A stretch of DNA of 64,000 nt from Rhyacophila brunnea. Its lineage: Eukaryota > Arthropoda > Insecta > Trichoptera > Rhyacophilidae. Shown piece by piece: positions 25,880 through 37,773 of the stretch. Both the position numbers and the translations under genes were made by a program. The DNA lies in assembly GCA_022495005.1 (NCBI GenBank), contig JAGYXB010001339.1, positions 1 through 64,000 on the forward strand. Direction: 5' to 3'. Position 1 is the first letter of the stretch, and each line of letters opens with the position of its first letter. The notes below the pieces were generated by a model. That model made no database searches. It was not told the DNA's origin and worked only from the letters and a program-made list of their open reading frames with translations.

Positions 25880-28010
25880 ATACTTACCCAAATTCAGATA
25901 TTATAATGTATTTTTTTTAACATTATTTAACAAAAACAATCGATCGAATAAAATTATTTTAAAATAAAAAAATCTACAAAGGGTTCATAAAATTTATTCA
26001 GTATAAAACTTCAAAAAGTACACAATATAAAATTAATATAATATTAACTATTTCATATGATTTCTTAACCATCTTATGTCTAATTAGTCTAATTAAACTA
26101 GTACTGTCTTTTGCAACTAAAACACTTCATGCCGATATGGAGGAAAATGTTAATAAAACTAGAAAAAAATCGAATCCGCAGACAAATTGAACATATTCCT
26201 CGCAATTTGGTTACATTGTGAGAGTAAAAAAGGCATTTCAAATAACCAAATATACATATAAAAAAAATAACAAAATAACCTTACAATTAATATACCCCAC
26301 AAACCAAATAAAAATAGAAGATTAGTTACATAGCCCAATCATTAAATAAAATACTATTAGTGTATAAGATGTAAAAGGATCACCTACTTAAAACTTATAA
26401 TAATATTATATTCAGATTCATAAATCAAGATAAACCTAATAAAATTTTATTTTGCATTAGCCTACATAATAAAAAAAAACAATAAAAAAGTTAAATATAA
26501 AAAAAGTAAATTGCTAGCATAAACATTATATTATGGGTTTGTCATTTAATTAGCAGGACTTCATTGTAAATGTTTGTAAAAAGGATAAAATCAAAAAATT
26601 TAATTCAGTTTACTTGAGTCAAAATGAGTTCATCACTTGGTATTCTCGCGTGGTGAATACCAAGCATCGTAGAGAGCACATGGTAAAGTAAAACAATGGA
26701 ATGGATTTGCACATTCAGTTAGATAAATAAAAATTTACCAATGATTATTTTATCAGCAAATTGAGCAATGAAAATTTGTTCTAACGCTTTCTTCAAAGTC
26801 TATTATAACATTTTAGTCTTTTAGTCATAAATACTCATTTTATTCTAACCGAAAAAATTTATTCATACCATCATAATAAAAGAATTATTTATTTTTCTCG
26901 AATAACAAAAAAGATAATATGTTACTGCACCACTTATGATGAGCATATAAATTTATATACTTACTATAGAATAAAACATTGTGTATCTGCGTATTTTTCA
27001 TAATTAAATGTTGCTATTCCACAATAAAGATTACTTAATAATCAATTAAAAACATTAATTATTTAATATTTTTTCACTAAGCGTAATACTAAAAATGAAT
27101 CATTAAACTGGCGATTCCTTTAAAAGCATACACTCCACCTGAAACATAAAAATGTTGGATAAAACACACTTGTAATAAATACATAATTAATGTGTGATTA
27201 TTTTCATAATGAATTATTTTAATAAAACTGGTTGATCAATTAAGCCTGTTCAATGTTCAGCCTGCCATATGCAACTAGTTGAAAAATATGACGCTTGCAA
27301 TTTGATTTTTTTATAATTTAAATTTTGTGTAAATTGTCCTTTAAGGTCAATTACGTATGTATGCAATATTATTTATTATGAAGAAATTATTTAATATTAA
27401 ATAGCATAAATATTTCTAAACTAAACAATAAAAAAAATATTTGCTCAGGAAATAAAATAATGCAAAATAATTGATTAATGAATGCAGGAAATTATTATCA
27501 ATCTGCTAAAACCCCCCATTCAAACATAATGTATTTAAATAATGAATTTAAAAAACCTCTGTTAGATTTCACAGACGTCATGAGACATTTATATACTGGT
27601 GTTAATATATGATGGAAAACAAATGTATAAATAATTGAGGTGACCCTAATTGTGTGAATTTGTTTTTTTTTATACATTACAGAAAACAAAATGGATATTG
27701 TGTAATGTATTTATTTTAATACTACATAACCTATGCTCGCCGTGGTGGATACTTTATATTGCAGTGTTTTTTAAACTCTACATAGCTGCAATCAGTGGTG
27801 AGATTGATCCAGGCACAATCAGTTAATTAAAATTTCACTACATCATCAAACCAGTAATAGTTCCAAGTCAGAACTGTTCTTTGATAAAATTTGCTTAGTA
27901 TTTGCTAGAAAGTCAGATTTTTCACCTACAGTACTGGATCTTGGTTCAATTCCTAAAGTCAATATCAACTCGTGTAGCATAATAATTCAATCTGTTTAAT
28001 TATTGTTGAT
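25880..28010. other. Intergenic, nothing identified
   Basis: Very AT-rich, with many A runs. No gene, RNA or structured repeat recognised. Confidence 0.5.
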
Positions 28011-28018
28011 GTGCTTAC

Positions 28019-28479
28019 CAGGGCTTTGAACCGTTATTTTTTTTCATTTCAGTTTTCGTTCCGGTTCAAGTAAAAAATATATATATCAGTTCGGTACCAG
28101 TTTTCGTTCCGAAAAAAATTTCAATTTTTCCGGTTTTCGGTTTAGCTGAGTGATTAATTTTTAAATATTTGCATTAAAAAAAAATTTTCTACCGTAATTT
28201 AAAACATTGTATGGTACTTGTATGATGCCCGGTGTCACATGTTGTATGATGCACGGTGTCACGTGTCACATGGAACCAATGGTTATGCTGCACCACACAG
28301 CCGTAGTCATAAATTTTTAAAATACTACAACAACTGAACGACAACTGTAGGAGAGGGGAGGAAGATCATGTCAACGCGCGTGTATGAACATGTACTGAAC
28401 CAAAAAAACTATTTTTTTTTCAGTTCGGTTCCGGTTTTCGTTCTGACAAAAATAACAGTTTTTCCGGTTTGAAGCCCTG
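28019..28479. mobile_element. hAT-type non-autonomous element B
   Basis: Ends CAGGGCTTTGAACCG and CGGTTTGAAGCCCTG; flanks GTGCTTAC and GTGCTTAA (7 of 8). Subterminal repeats of TTCCGGTTTTCGTTC type occur several times near both ends, as in hAT transposase-binding regions. Confidence 0.88.
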
Positions 28480-28959
28480 GTGCTTAACAAAGAAAAACAC
28501 CATTTATCAATTTTTAACCCAACAAAAGTCCTTTTGAAGTCGAAATGTACTTACATAGATGTATGTAAACACACTAAAGGACACAGCATCTGTTGTCTTT
28601 GAGATATTTATTTCTATATTTTTATATATATTATACTGTTTAACCTTACAATGAAATACAAGATGTTTATAGATGTTAAATGTTGTATTGCAGGAATACA
28701 CACCAGGTCTCTTATTTCTCACCACTGACTGCAGTGCGGTATTTTACAATTTTCATGGCAAATCTATTTTAAGTAATCTATTTTAAGCTATAATTTACTA
28801 TATAACAATTATATACATATAAAAACATAATAATGATAAGGAACAGTGATTCTTCATACTAAATGTGACTAAGATGATATAATGAAGTAAAAAAATCTTT
28901 GAAGAATGACTAAATACAGCTAATAATGAGGCTCATTCTATTATAACCCCAAGATAGAG

Positions 28960-29536
28960 CAGTGTTTCCCAATAAGTGTATTGCGAGTATGACTCAGCTG
29001 TCGCCAAATTTTTTAGATAACTATAAGTGCAAATCGACTGTTTAAGCTGCAAACCAGCCAACTGCACTTTTGATCAAAAATGAAATTTTGATGGCATTTT
29101 GTTATATTGTAGCATGTTTTCTATGCTCGCACAAAATTTCAAACTCCTTAACCTATAAATAGATGCAGTATCTTTCTTCACACAAAGCAGCCAACTGTAG
29201 GTGCCAAATTTCCAATATCGTAAATGGAACAACTCCGCTCTTTATATAAATTTTCTTATATAAAAGAGAAGCTAAAATAGATTATTAATTCATAGTGCAG
29301 CTTATTTGTAAAAGAAAAATCCAAGTGTATTTTTGGAATAATTGTTAAATTCCATTCGATAGTTAGATTATTAAGTTTTTCTCCTTCCTGAACTGAAATG
29401 GAGTTAGCCAGTTTGCAGATTAAGCAGTCGAAGTGTGTTATTATTTCAAGGGAAACTTTTTAATTTAAAAATTTTGTCACAAAGTCTTAACTAGTTTTAA
29501 AGTGTGTCATTAACTTAGATAGGTTGAAAAACACTG
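28960..29536. mobile_element. hAT-type non-autonomous element C
   Basis: Ends CAGTGTTTCCCA and TTGAAAAACACTG; flanks AGATAGAG and ATATAGAG (7 of 8). No long ORF inside. Confidence 0.78.
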
Positions 29537-29539
29537 ATA

Positions 29540-30378
29540 TAGAGGATCACAAAAGGCAGAAAAAAGATTGTTAGAAATACATACCTGGGGGTTTTATTCA
29601 AACATAAGGATCTGATAATGGTTATTCAAAATATATTTTTAAAAAGTAAGATGTACTTACACTGATACTTTAATGCATAACAATGCCTTTAAAGATATAC
29701 ATTTTGATAAATCATCAGGTGAAAAACTTCCCTCACCGTCAAAGCCACACTGCAAAAACTAAAGCGACATCAATCTCCATCTATCAATTTAATATACCAA
29801 CCAACAATAAAGATACAAATAGAACTAATTTAGGATATTTTTCGGCAATTCCTGGTATACTGGAAACTGTGCACACTATAATATCATCCATATGGAGCCA
29901 GATTATTGAATAAAATACATATTATTATGATAAAATAATTGATTTATCTTATAAAGCTGTATTATCTCCACTCTGCAAGACAGGATGTATAGTAGAAAGC
30001 AGTCACAGTCGGTGGGGTGGGAAAACGTGAATATAATTACTTATATCTTTTCCAATACCTATATCATTCGAATGATCTGCTAAGGGTTCAAAAAAATCAA
30101 AGGATATTACACAATGAATGTTATGTTGAACATTGGCGGCTTAATCCGGAAAAACCTAGCAGGTCAATTTTGAATATATTATTTTAATTTGCCTTTTCGT
30201 TGTATACTGAAAAGACGTATTGCAAATTGACTTTTTATACATTATAGAATAAGTGCTAGAAATTGTTATAGGTCGGTACCTACTAACCCTTCAAAAAATG
30301 TCCGTTTTTCATAACGCCAACCCATCGTTAACCGAAATTGCACACAACGCGTTATAATTTTTTGTAAATCAGGTCCAC
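29540..30378. other. Intergenic, nothing identified
   Basis: AT-rich. A 76-codon plus-strand ORF near 29683-29913 has no recognisable motif. Confidence 0.4.
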
Positions 30379-30925
30379 TTTTCTTTCTTTGCTTTTTGAA
30401 AAATCATCAATCACACGATTATAAAAATTGTCTATTTTTCCCACATATTTTTTTTCAATACTGAGCATTGCAAGAGCGGTCAGTCTATCCTGGCCCTATT
30501 GCGTAGAAAGGTTTTTATTCTTTTGAGAGTGGAAAAACATCTTTCACTTTCAACTGTTGTCATTGGAATGACGCAAATAAATTGGAGAACTTTGATCGAC
30601 TCGGAAAATGTTTCGTTGAAATTATTGCTGAGTAAAAAATGTAGAAGAGAAACTGCACTAATAGCGCCATGCAAATCATCTCGTTGATAAAACACCAATA
30701 ATTCATTTTTTAACTTGATTATGTTTATTTCTTCTAACAGTTTTACCAAATTTACTTGACGTGTGGGAAAATTATTTTTAAAATCAGTGTAATTTTCTTT
30801 ATTGAACAAATCGGATATAATGAGATGATCCTTGGATGCAAATCGTGCTTCCATTTCCATTATAATTGTATCACAGACTTCAATTGCTACTGCGTGCGTA
30901 CTAACTGCTTCACAAAAATGTTATA
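30379..30925 (-). pseudogene. hAT transposase C-terminal fragment (ZMYM1/TTF-type)
   Basis: Minus-strand frame: VAIEVCDTIIMEMEARFASK, LLVFYQRDDLHGAISAV and TTVESERCFSTLKRIKTFLR, the hAT dimerisation domain (normally T.ERSFS.LK.IK..LR). A stop after RARID and a frame change to DRLTALAMLSIEKKYV show decay. Only the C-terminal quarter is present. Confidence 0.85.
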
Positions 30926-30929
30926 AATC

Positions 30930-31999
30930 ACCAAAAACTCCTTATATATTATTAAAATAACCAAAGGCATTCGTCAAAACCTGTCAACGAATCCGAACCG
31001 CATACACAGTTGCGTCTTGAGACCAATTATCTAGTCAGTGTTATCATTCTGTTTCATTTAATTAGGTGAAAAAATCTTTTGTCTCACACTCGGGCATTGC
31101 CGATATTACAGTAATTCACGCACCGTTACAAGCTTCGATCTCGTATTTTGTGTTATATCGATCTCTGTCTTATGTATGAGAAACGAGAGAGAAAATTTTA
31201 TAAAAATATTCAATTTGGGTCAATTTTCAGACTGCCGGCGAACACAATATTTTTGTTCGGGGAATTATCGCCCAAACAAAAAAAGCCCAATAGACTGGGT
31301 TGACACAATATCGCGCGCCCTATAATTTCAAATCCACCGATTATTATTGATATTATTATATATGACATTGCACATATTATTAATATTATTATGTCGATTG
31401 TAAGGTATTTATTTTGGCAGGTCAATGACCGAATGACCTATAGAGGGAGCCGCCAGTGATGTTGAATATAGTTTTGTAAAAATATAAAATATAAATTTCC
31501 GTCTGTTTCAAAACGGAGCCTATGGGTCTCTTATACAGTGAAAGTTATTTTATGGATACACTTATTTCAGCCGATAACAGATCTACAATAATTTAGCTCT
31601 GTTGGTCTATAAAATATAAAAAAATCTCTTCTGATAATATTGATCAAGATATGGCTTACGAAACAGATGGAAATGTTAGTGTATTTATTAATCATAAAAT
31701 AAATTTTGTAGTATATAATATAGCAAATTGTTTTATTTTATAATCATAATGATCAGTGGTGAAGGGTGGAGGTAAACTGCGATCAAATATAAATAGTGCA
31801 TACTAAACTTTGTCAGTAATACATATTAGTTTTTATTGAATTGATACTACAAATTGCAGATAGTGTTGGTTAGTTTTTAAAATTCTATTAAACTCTGCGA
31901 AAAACCAATAGTTAAAAAATATTTTTCTGTCAATAAAATATATAAAAGTATGCTATTAAATCATATATAATTCTATAGATAAAAGAATATTTTTATCTA
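30930..31999. other. Intergenic, probable transposon debris
   Basis: No ORF of note. A GC-richer piece near 31230-31330 and GAGCCGCCAGTG near 31447 look like transposon remnants, but no matching second end was found. Confidence 0.35.
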
Positions 32000-32410
32000 T
32001 TATGATTTGGTTTCTTCTTCTTCGGCCGTATCCGCCCTTAGTTGGAGCATATGGCACCATGAGGCGCCTCCAAGAATCCCTGTCGCTCGCCAGTCTTGCA
32101 TCATTCCAGGTCAAACCAGCATCCCGTAGCTCCACGTGGCAGAACCAGATCGCCTCTTCACTCTCAGCATGATGAGAGGCTGCTTGGTGCATTCTCTTAT
32201 CTCCTCATTACTCCTAAAGTCATATCACCACCGCACACCCAGTATCCGTTTCAAATATCAGTTTTTCAAACAAACGCGAGACGAGTTGTCATGCAACCTG
32301 TCGATTGTCTCTTGAATGCTCTCGATTGAGTTGTCAAATAGGACAGCGTCATCGGCGTATTCCAGGTTGCATAGCTTCACCGTGGGGGTAACAGATATGC
32401 CTCGGTTAGG
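32000..32410 (-). pseudogene. LINE reverse transcriptase fragment with YADD box
   Basis: Minus strand reads NLEYADDAVLFDNSIESIQE (the RT catalytic YADD box), IDRLHD, then after frame breaks GLTWNDARLASDRDSWRRLM, the C-terminal block of CR1/jockey-like elements. The middle of the ORF is deleted, so RT and C-terminus are fused closely. Confidence 0.85.
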
Positions 32411-34198
32411 TGGTATTCCATATTATGAAGGTAGGGTTTAATGAATTTTAAAAATTACACCATCTGTAATATGTATGTATACTTAATTCAACGAAAACAA
32501 ATAAATATGATTGAAGAAGTGCGCACTATTTTGGTTGGATCGCCTATAGCATACCTAAACCATTGTGGTTTATTTTAGGCAGGGTTTAATTGAATTTGCA
32601 AAACTAACCAGCATCATCCCGTAATTTGTAATCTTAGTTCAATGGAAACAAATAAGGATGACTGACAAAGTTTAGTGTGCACTATTTATGTTGGATCTTG
32701 ACCACCTACCTCACCATTCGCCACTTATAATGATGATAGAATATTAGACAGAGAGAAAGAAGAATGCTATTCTATATTGAAAACAATTTTATTCAAAATA
32801 TTTTTTTGTTTATAGTAAACATGATCGGAATAAAACTAACTGTTCACGTCCGGCAACAGACAACACTACTACTCTCGGAGCAGTCATGTCATATGAACAT
32901 TATACTACATTTCTATGCAGTAATGTCACCTGTCACTGCTTTCTGCCCTGATGCCGAGTTCGAGCAAAATAGAAATGACATGCAAATGAATATTTTTCTG
33001 TATACAAATCATAAAACAAAACACGAAAATTCAAAAAATATATATTTACTTAATAAATTTATTAACGAAATGAACATTTTTTTTTTTAAATATTCGTTAA
33101 ACTACTGTCTTTAGATCACAGTATGCAATAATTGAGAACATAGTTTAACATCTCATAAAATAATTATTATACTTTCTAGATGTGCTCAACCTACATAATA
33201 TGATTAAATACTTACAACTAATCAACACTGACATTAATAATTAATGATATTTATCTAGAATTTTTCAAAGTTATCTTATCAGTCACAAAACATAATTTCT
33301 ATGCACATAAGTGATACTATATTATATTATTAGGTCACTCAATAATCTCTATAAATAGCAGATCTTTATAGATATGTACTGTACGCAAAATAAACATTAT
33401 CTGCATATACATATGTACATATTATTTTCAACAAGATATCTAAAACTGAAAATTTCTAAGCTACTTGTAGCCAAACACTGCCGTATATATATTATATTTA
33501 AAATATTTTTATAACACTCAGTGTATTAGTAATAGTAATAAAACAATATAAAAAGGTGAAATTTGCTATAATTCTCTCCATATGTTTTGATGATTTTTGG
33601 AATGTAAATATTATTTTTGGTTATACAATATAATACATATAGCATTAAAATGACTTTTTTGATTAAAAATCGTTGCCATTTTTGAAGAAATACGTAATAA
33701 TTACGAAGGATTAACTTTATTGAAAATATTCATTGACAATTCATTTAGATGTCAAAATATGAGGTTATATTTTTGTAATTTGGAATAATAAAGTCAGGTA
33801 TTTATTTTCTGATGTGTTTTCTAGTTGAATTAATAATACACACCTTTATAAATATATTTAAATACAATATCAATGTGTTTGCGTTATTTTTTAACAGTGA
33901 AAAATAAATATTCCAATGATCACCATTTTCATGTATATTTGATTCAGATTATGACGAAGGAAAAAATGTGGCGGATTTCAAAAAATTACCAACTCATTCT
34001 AAGGTCGATAATTTTTATAAAGAATTTATAATTAGTAAAATAAATCATCTTTCGTTGAATGAAAAAAGGCAATGACATTATTAATGGACAACGCACTCAG
34101 TACAGTAGCTAGCAAGTAAATTCGCACATAGCGACATTCGCACATGTATAGGTGGACGTCACGTGACAAATTTCGCAATTTCCATTATGCGATATCAC
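32411..34198. other. Intergenic, nothing firmly identified
   Basis: AT-rich. A 116-codon plus-strand ORF near 32764-33114 has no family signature and ends in low-complexity Asn/Lys/Phe sequence; I do not call it a gene. Confidence 0.4.
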
Positions 34199-34409
34199 GC
34201 ATCGGGAATTTATAGCAATATCACCTTTATTCTTATGGCGTTAGAACAGTGTTTCTAGTGTCAATGTTCATTTGAGCGAACGATATTGATATTAAAATAT
34301 GAATTATACCATTCGGCAGACCCGACAAAAGCATCGGGAATTTATAGCAATATCACCTTTATTGTAATGGCGTTAGAACAGATTATGCCATTCGGCAGAC
34401 CCGACAAAA
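34199..34409 (+). repeat. Tandem duplication, two unequal units
   Basis: The unit starts GCATCGGGAATTTATAGCAA and ends CATTCGGCAGACCCGACAAAA. Copy 1 (34199-34330) has about 53 extra bp after GTTAGAACAG compared with copy 2 (34331-34409). Otherwise the copies are nearly identical, so the duplication is fairly recent. Confidence 0.85.
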
Positions 34410-35238
34410 AAGTGAGTGTCATTTTTTTTCCAGATGCTTCGTCCATATTAATGTCATTGGATAAAGGTCACACATAATCAGTATCTTTGGAATTATCTTA
34501 GAATGTGTAAATCGTGCCAATTTTCTGAATAAAAAATGTCTAATTTTTTTAATCAAGTGTCAGAGATTGCAAATATAATTTTCTACTGAATATATTTTAC
34601 TATGTAATGTTAAACAATAGTTTTATGCACGAGTTGGTAAAATAATAAGTCGAAAAAATGAAATCAACACTGCACATGGATGTACTGAAATCAGACATTA
34701 TCCTAAACTATTAGATCAAGCATTAAAAAATACTATCTTATGTAATAAATATACTTTATGTAGTCACATAAATATAAAGAAATAATAGGGCTTCAAAATT
34801 ATATAAACAGATTTCTACGAAGTTGAAGGAATGTCCAGGAATATCTGAAAATACCATTAAAATCTCTATTTTGATTAACTTAAATCTTAATGCATAATAA
34901 ATTGGTACTGTAAATTTGTAATTTGTTTAGACTAAATAATTTTTCATGGATTCATTCAGGGGTGGTTGGTTTGGCAGGACACCGGGAACAAATTTCAAAT
35001 CGTGATCAATGAATGCATGTATAGATTTCAAATATGATATGACAGAAATTTAAAACTGTTGAGTGAGATCATACGCAATAATTTCTTGCGCACTTTGTCG
35101 TACTGTGTTTATCACAATTTTATCGCCTTGCAGTCATTCAATAATCGACAATGGTATGCATTCAGTCTCATGTCTATACTGAAAAAAAAATTTCATATCA
35201 TTGTTCACATAATATGCACAAAATATTATGTATTATAC
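34410..35238. other. Intergenic, nothing identified
   Basis: AT-rich. No gene or structured element found up to the SINE. Confidence 0.4.
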
Positions 35239-35487
35239 TTTTTTTTTTACCATGTCCGATCCTAATAAGATCATATGGGCCTCCACAGAGTGGAAGGTTT
35301 TGTATTAACAGATTAGTGTTTTTTTTTTTACGAGAAATGGATGTCAGCCACTTGCTCAACATATTAGGTCTATACTCTGACTCCAAACACAAATTGAAAA
35401 ACAATATGTGTATTTGCCAGACCCAAGATTCGAACCTGGGACCCAAGACGTTATAAGCTGCCGCAAGCCGCTCAGCCATCGTGGGTG
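35239..35487 (-). mobile_element. tRNA-headed SINE, copy 3
   Basis: Same order: CACGATGGCTGAGCGGCTTG, GGTTCGAATCTTGGGT, TGGAGGCCCATATGATC and an A tail. Intergenic. Intact A- and B-box spacing suggests a recent copy. Confidence 0.88.
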
Positions 35488-36357
35488 TTAGTTAGTTTAA
35501 TTTGGGGCTGATTAACTAGAAAATTTTCCAGGACTGTCACATGCCACCGATCCAACCCTGAAGTCATTACTGTATCAACATTGTGGAATATTTATTTTAT
35601 AAGACTATAAGACTCCCATCCCATTACAAACTTTTTGGTTACGTCACTGACAGTCTTTTAACTCTTCAATCTAAAGCTACTAAAGATTATTAAAATATTT
35701 CCTTTCATTTAGGGGTATACTTTTAGATAGAATTCATGCGTTGAGAAGTGTTTAGTACATACAACTAAATACATTTCAATATTATTATAGTATTATAGAT
35801 TAGCCCTTTATATAGGGTTATCCAACTTGTGGTACGAATTCCACAGTCCTGTCAAATATTTTGCGTGAGACACTGGATTTATTGTGTTTAAAAAACAAAT
35901 TCATGACCGATTTTGGATATCCCTTTATAATATGGAGGGCTTGAGAAAAAATATTGTTAATCAACAAGTACTCAAAATGAAATACAGGCTAAAAATTTTT
36001 CAAAAAAATTGGGAATCATACTTTTTTTAACAACAAAATTGGACGAAGTAATTATAGAAACATCATTCCTTTTTTATTGATATCGGATATCAAAAGGAAA
36101 ATATAATATACATTAAATTTGGTATACAAAATCAGCAGCCAAATCAGAGCTTTTGGCATCTAAAATTATTTACTCCCGAGTCTTTGATATACGTGAAAAT
36201 AATATATAATAAAAATACAAAAGTTGATCATTACATTAGTTGTAAGTCATTTCATATTATTTATAACAAGTTTCACATATTTTGAGCTCTATGATTTATT
36301 TGCCAGAGTTGTGTTACAAGCCTGAAAGAAGTCTTTTATACAAATCGTCATTTAGAT
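35488..36357. other. Intergenic, nothing identified
   Basis: AT-rich, without recognisable coding potential. Confidence 0.4.
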
Positions 36358-36577
36358 CAGGGCTCCAAATGGACCGGAGCGCCATTCCGGTTCATGAAAT
36401 CCCCAAAATTATCTATGTCTCGTGGAAAAAATAATTTGACCATCTGAGCTAAATAGGCCATATGACAAAAAATCTAACACACTTATTTTTATAAAATATA
36501 GAACAAATTAACTGGGTTAATATTTTCGAAAAATTATTGAGCGCTCCAGTTCGTAAAATTTTCCATTTCGAGTGCTG
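36358..36577. mobile_element. hAT MITE family A, copy 3
   Basis: Ends CAGGGCTCCAAATGG and CCATTTCGAGTGCTG, with the perfect 8-bp duplication ATTTAGAT. It is related to copy 2 in inverted orientation. Confidence 0.9.
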
Positions 36578-36585
36578 ATTTAGAT

Positions 36586-37334
36586 GTAAAATAAGAATAG
36601 GTGTTCATGAGCAAAAGCAATTCTATCACAATATAAACGCTATGGAATAAGCCACATCTGTATGATTCAAGTATTTATATTGATAGTTGTTTAAGGTTAT
36701 GAATCTATCTTTAGAGATATCGATAGATTATTCTGAGGCAGAGTACGTAGTTCAAAATAGCTATTAATAACTCTTTTTAACTAAAATTTTTAGTTGTCAT
36801 CAAAATTTTTTTACGTATCATAAATAATCAAAGAATCTGCATATTAATTAGATCATCTCTGCTGGGAATAAAAATAGTATTACAATAAACTTTTCATGCA
36901 ACATGCATTACATATTTTAGGAAATATTAATAAAGGTATATCATGCATTACAGAAATAGTATATAAAGAAATCATAAAAGATATTTTGAATGTAATTATA
37001 ATAAAATGATAGTCTCATAATGTTGATTGATTATCATTATCATCCATGTGAAGTCAAAGGAAAATTTCCAGTGCAAAATAGTAATTGAAACTGAAGTACT
37101 TACATAATTTATTGAAAACCTTGATGAAGACATACCGTCACTTTTGGTAACAATTAGACTTCTATAGAGACAAAAACACATATAAAAACAACTCTCAAAG
37201 ACAGTATCTATCACCAATATTGTTATAACTACATATTATAACTGAATTAATAATATAATTATTAATATTTCTTAAATGAAAGCGTAAAGATTACTGTGTA
37301 TATTCAAAATATCTCTCATTAAAATAAAAGTTAT
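36586..37334. other. Downstream flank of the SLC5 symporter
   Basis: Probably holds the 3'UTR and possibly the true last exon of the symporter. A candidate acceptor CTATAG near 37160 (minus) leads to a short in-frame tail and stop. No other feature seen. Confidence 0.35.
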
Positions 37335-37358
37335 TTATATACTTTCCACAACCTTTGA
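37335..37358 (-). CDS. Possible terminal micro-exon of the SLC5 symporter
   Basis: After the exon 10 donor the next good acceptor in gene direction (CTTAGCTTTTAG) gives, in phase, SKVVESI and a TAA stop after a 102-bp intron. A second acceptor further on, near 37160 (CTATAG), would give KSNCYQK and a stop. Sequence alone cannot decide, so treat the C-terminus as unresolved. Confidence 0.3.
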   Translation of the reverse strand, partial: SKVVESI

Positions 37359-37460
37359 CTAAAAGCTAAGAATTTGTGCCAAGTAGTAAGATAGTGACTA
37401 AAAAGAACCAAAGAATAATAAAGAGATATAAAACATTCAAACATTCTATTGAGCACTTAC

Positions 37461-37773
37461 TTGTAACTCTAGATCGGATATGTATTTATCATTTCTTTTT
37501 GATATCCGAGCTGCCAATAGTGGGGTGAATAAATCTGGACTTGGTGACAAATCACTCAAATTCTTAGCATTTGATTGTTTGCCAACCCTATCGATAATAT
37601 TCACTTGGTAACTACTAAAGGTGGATAATCTTGCGACTTGCCACCGATTGCCAAACATCAATGGTGATATTTTATATAATACTATTGAAGCCACGTATCC
37701 CATAATTGTAGTTATAATAAATCCTAAAACTCCCGACCACATGTAAGAGAGTCTGTATAAATAGAAATATCCA
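37461..37773 (-). CDS. SLC5 symporter exon 10
   Basis: Encodes [20 protein letters not shown], the last helix and a cytoplasmic tail of about 70 residues. It stays open up to donor GTAAGT. Acceptor TTATTTTTCAG. The FYLYR.S..W motif before the last helix is typical of the family. Confidence 0.92.

Noticed and set aside
32764..33114. 116-codon plus-strand ORF
   Set aside because: No recognisable domain; second half is low-complexity AT-driven sequence.
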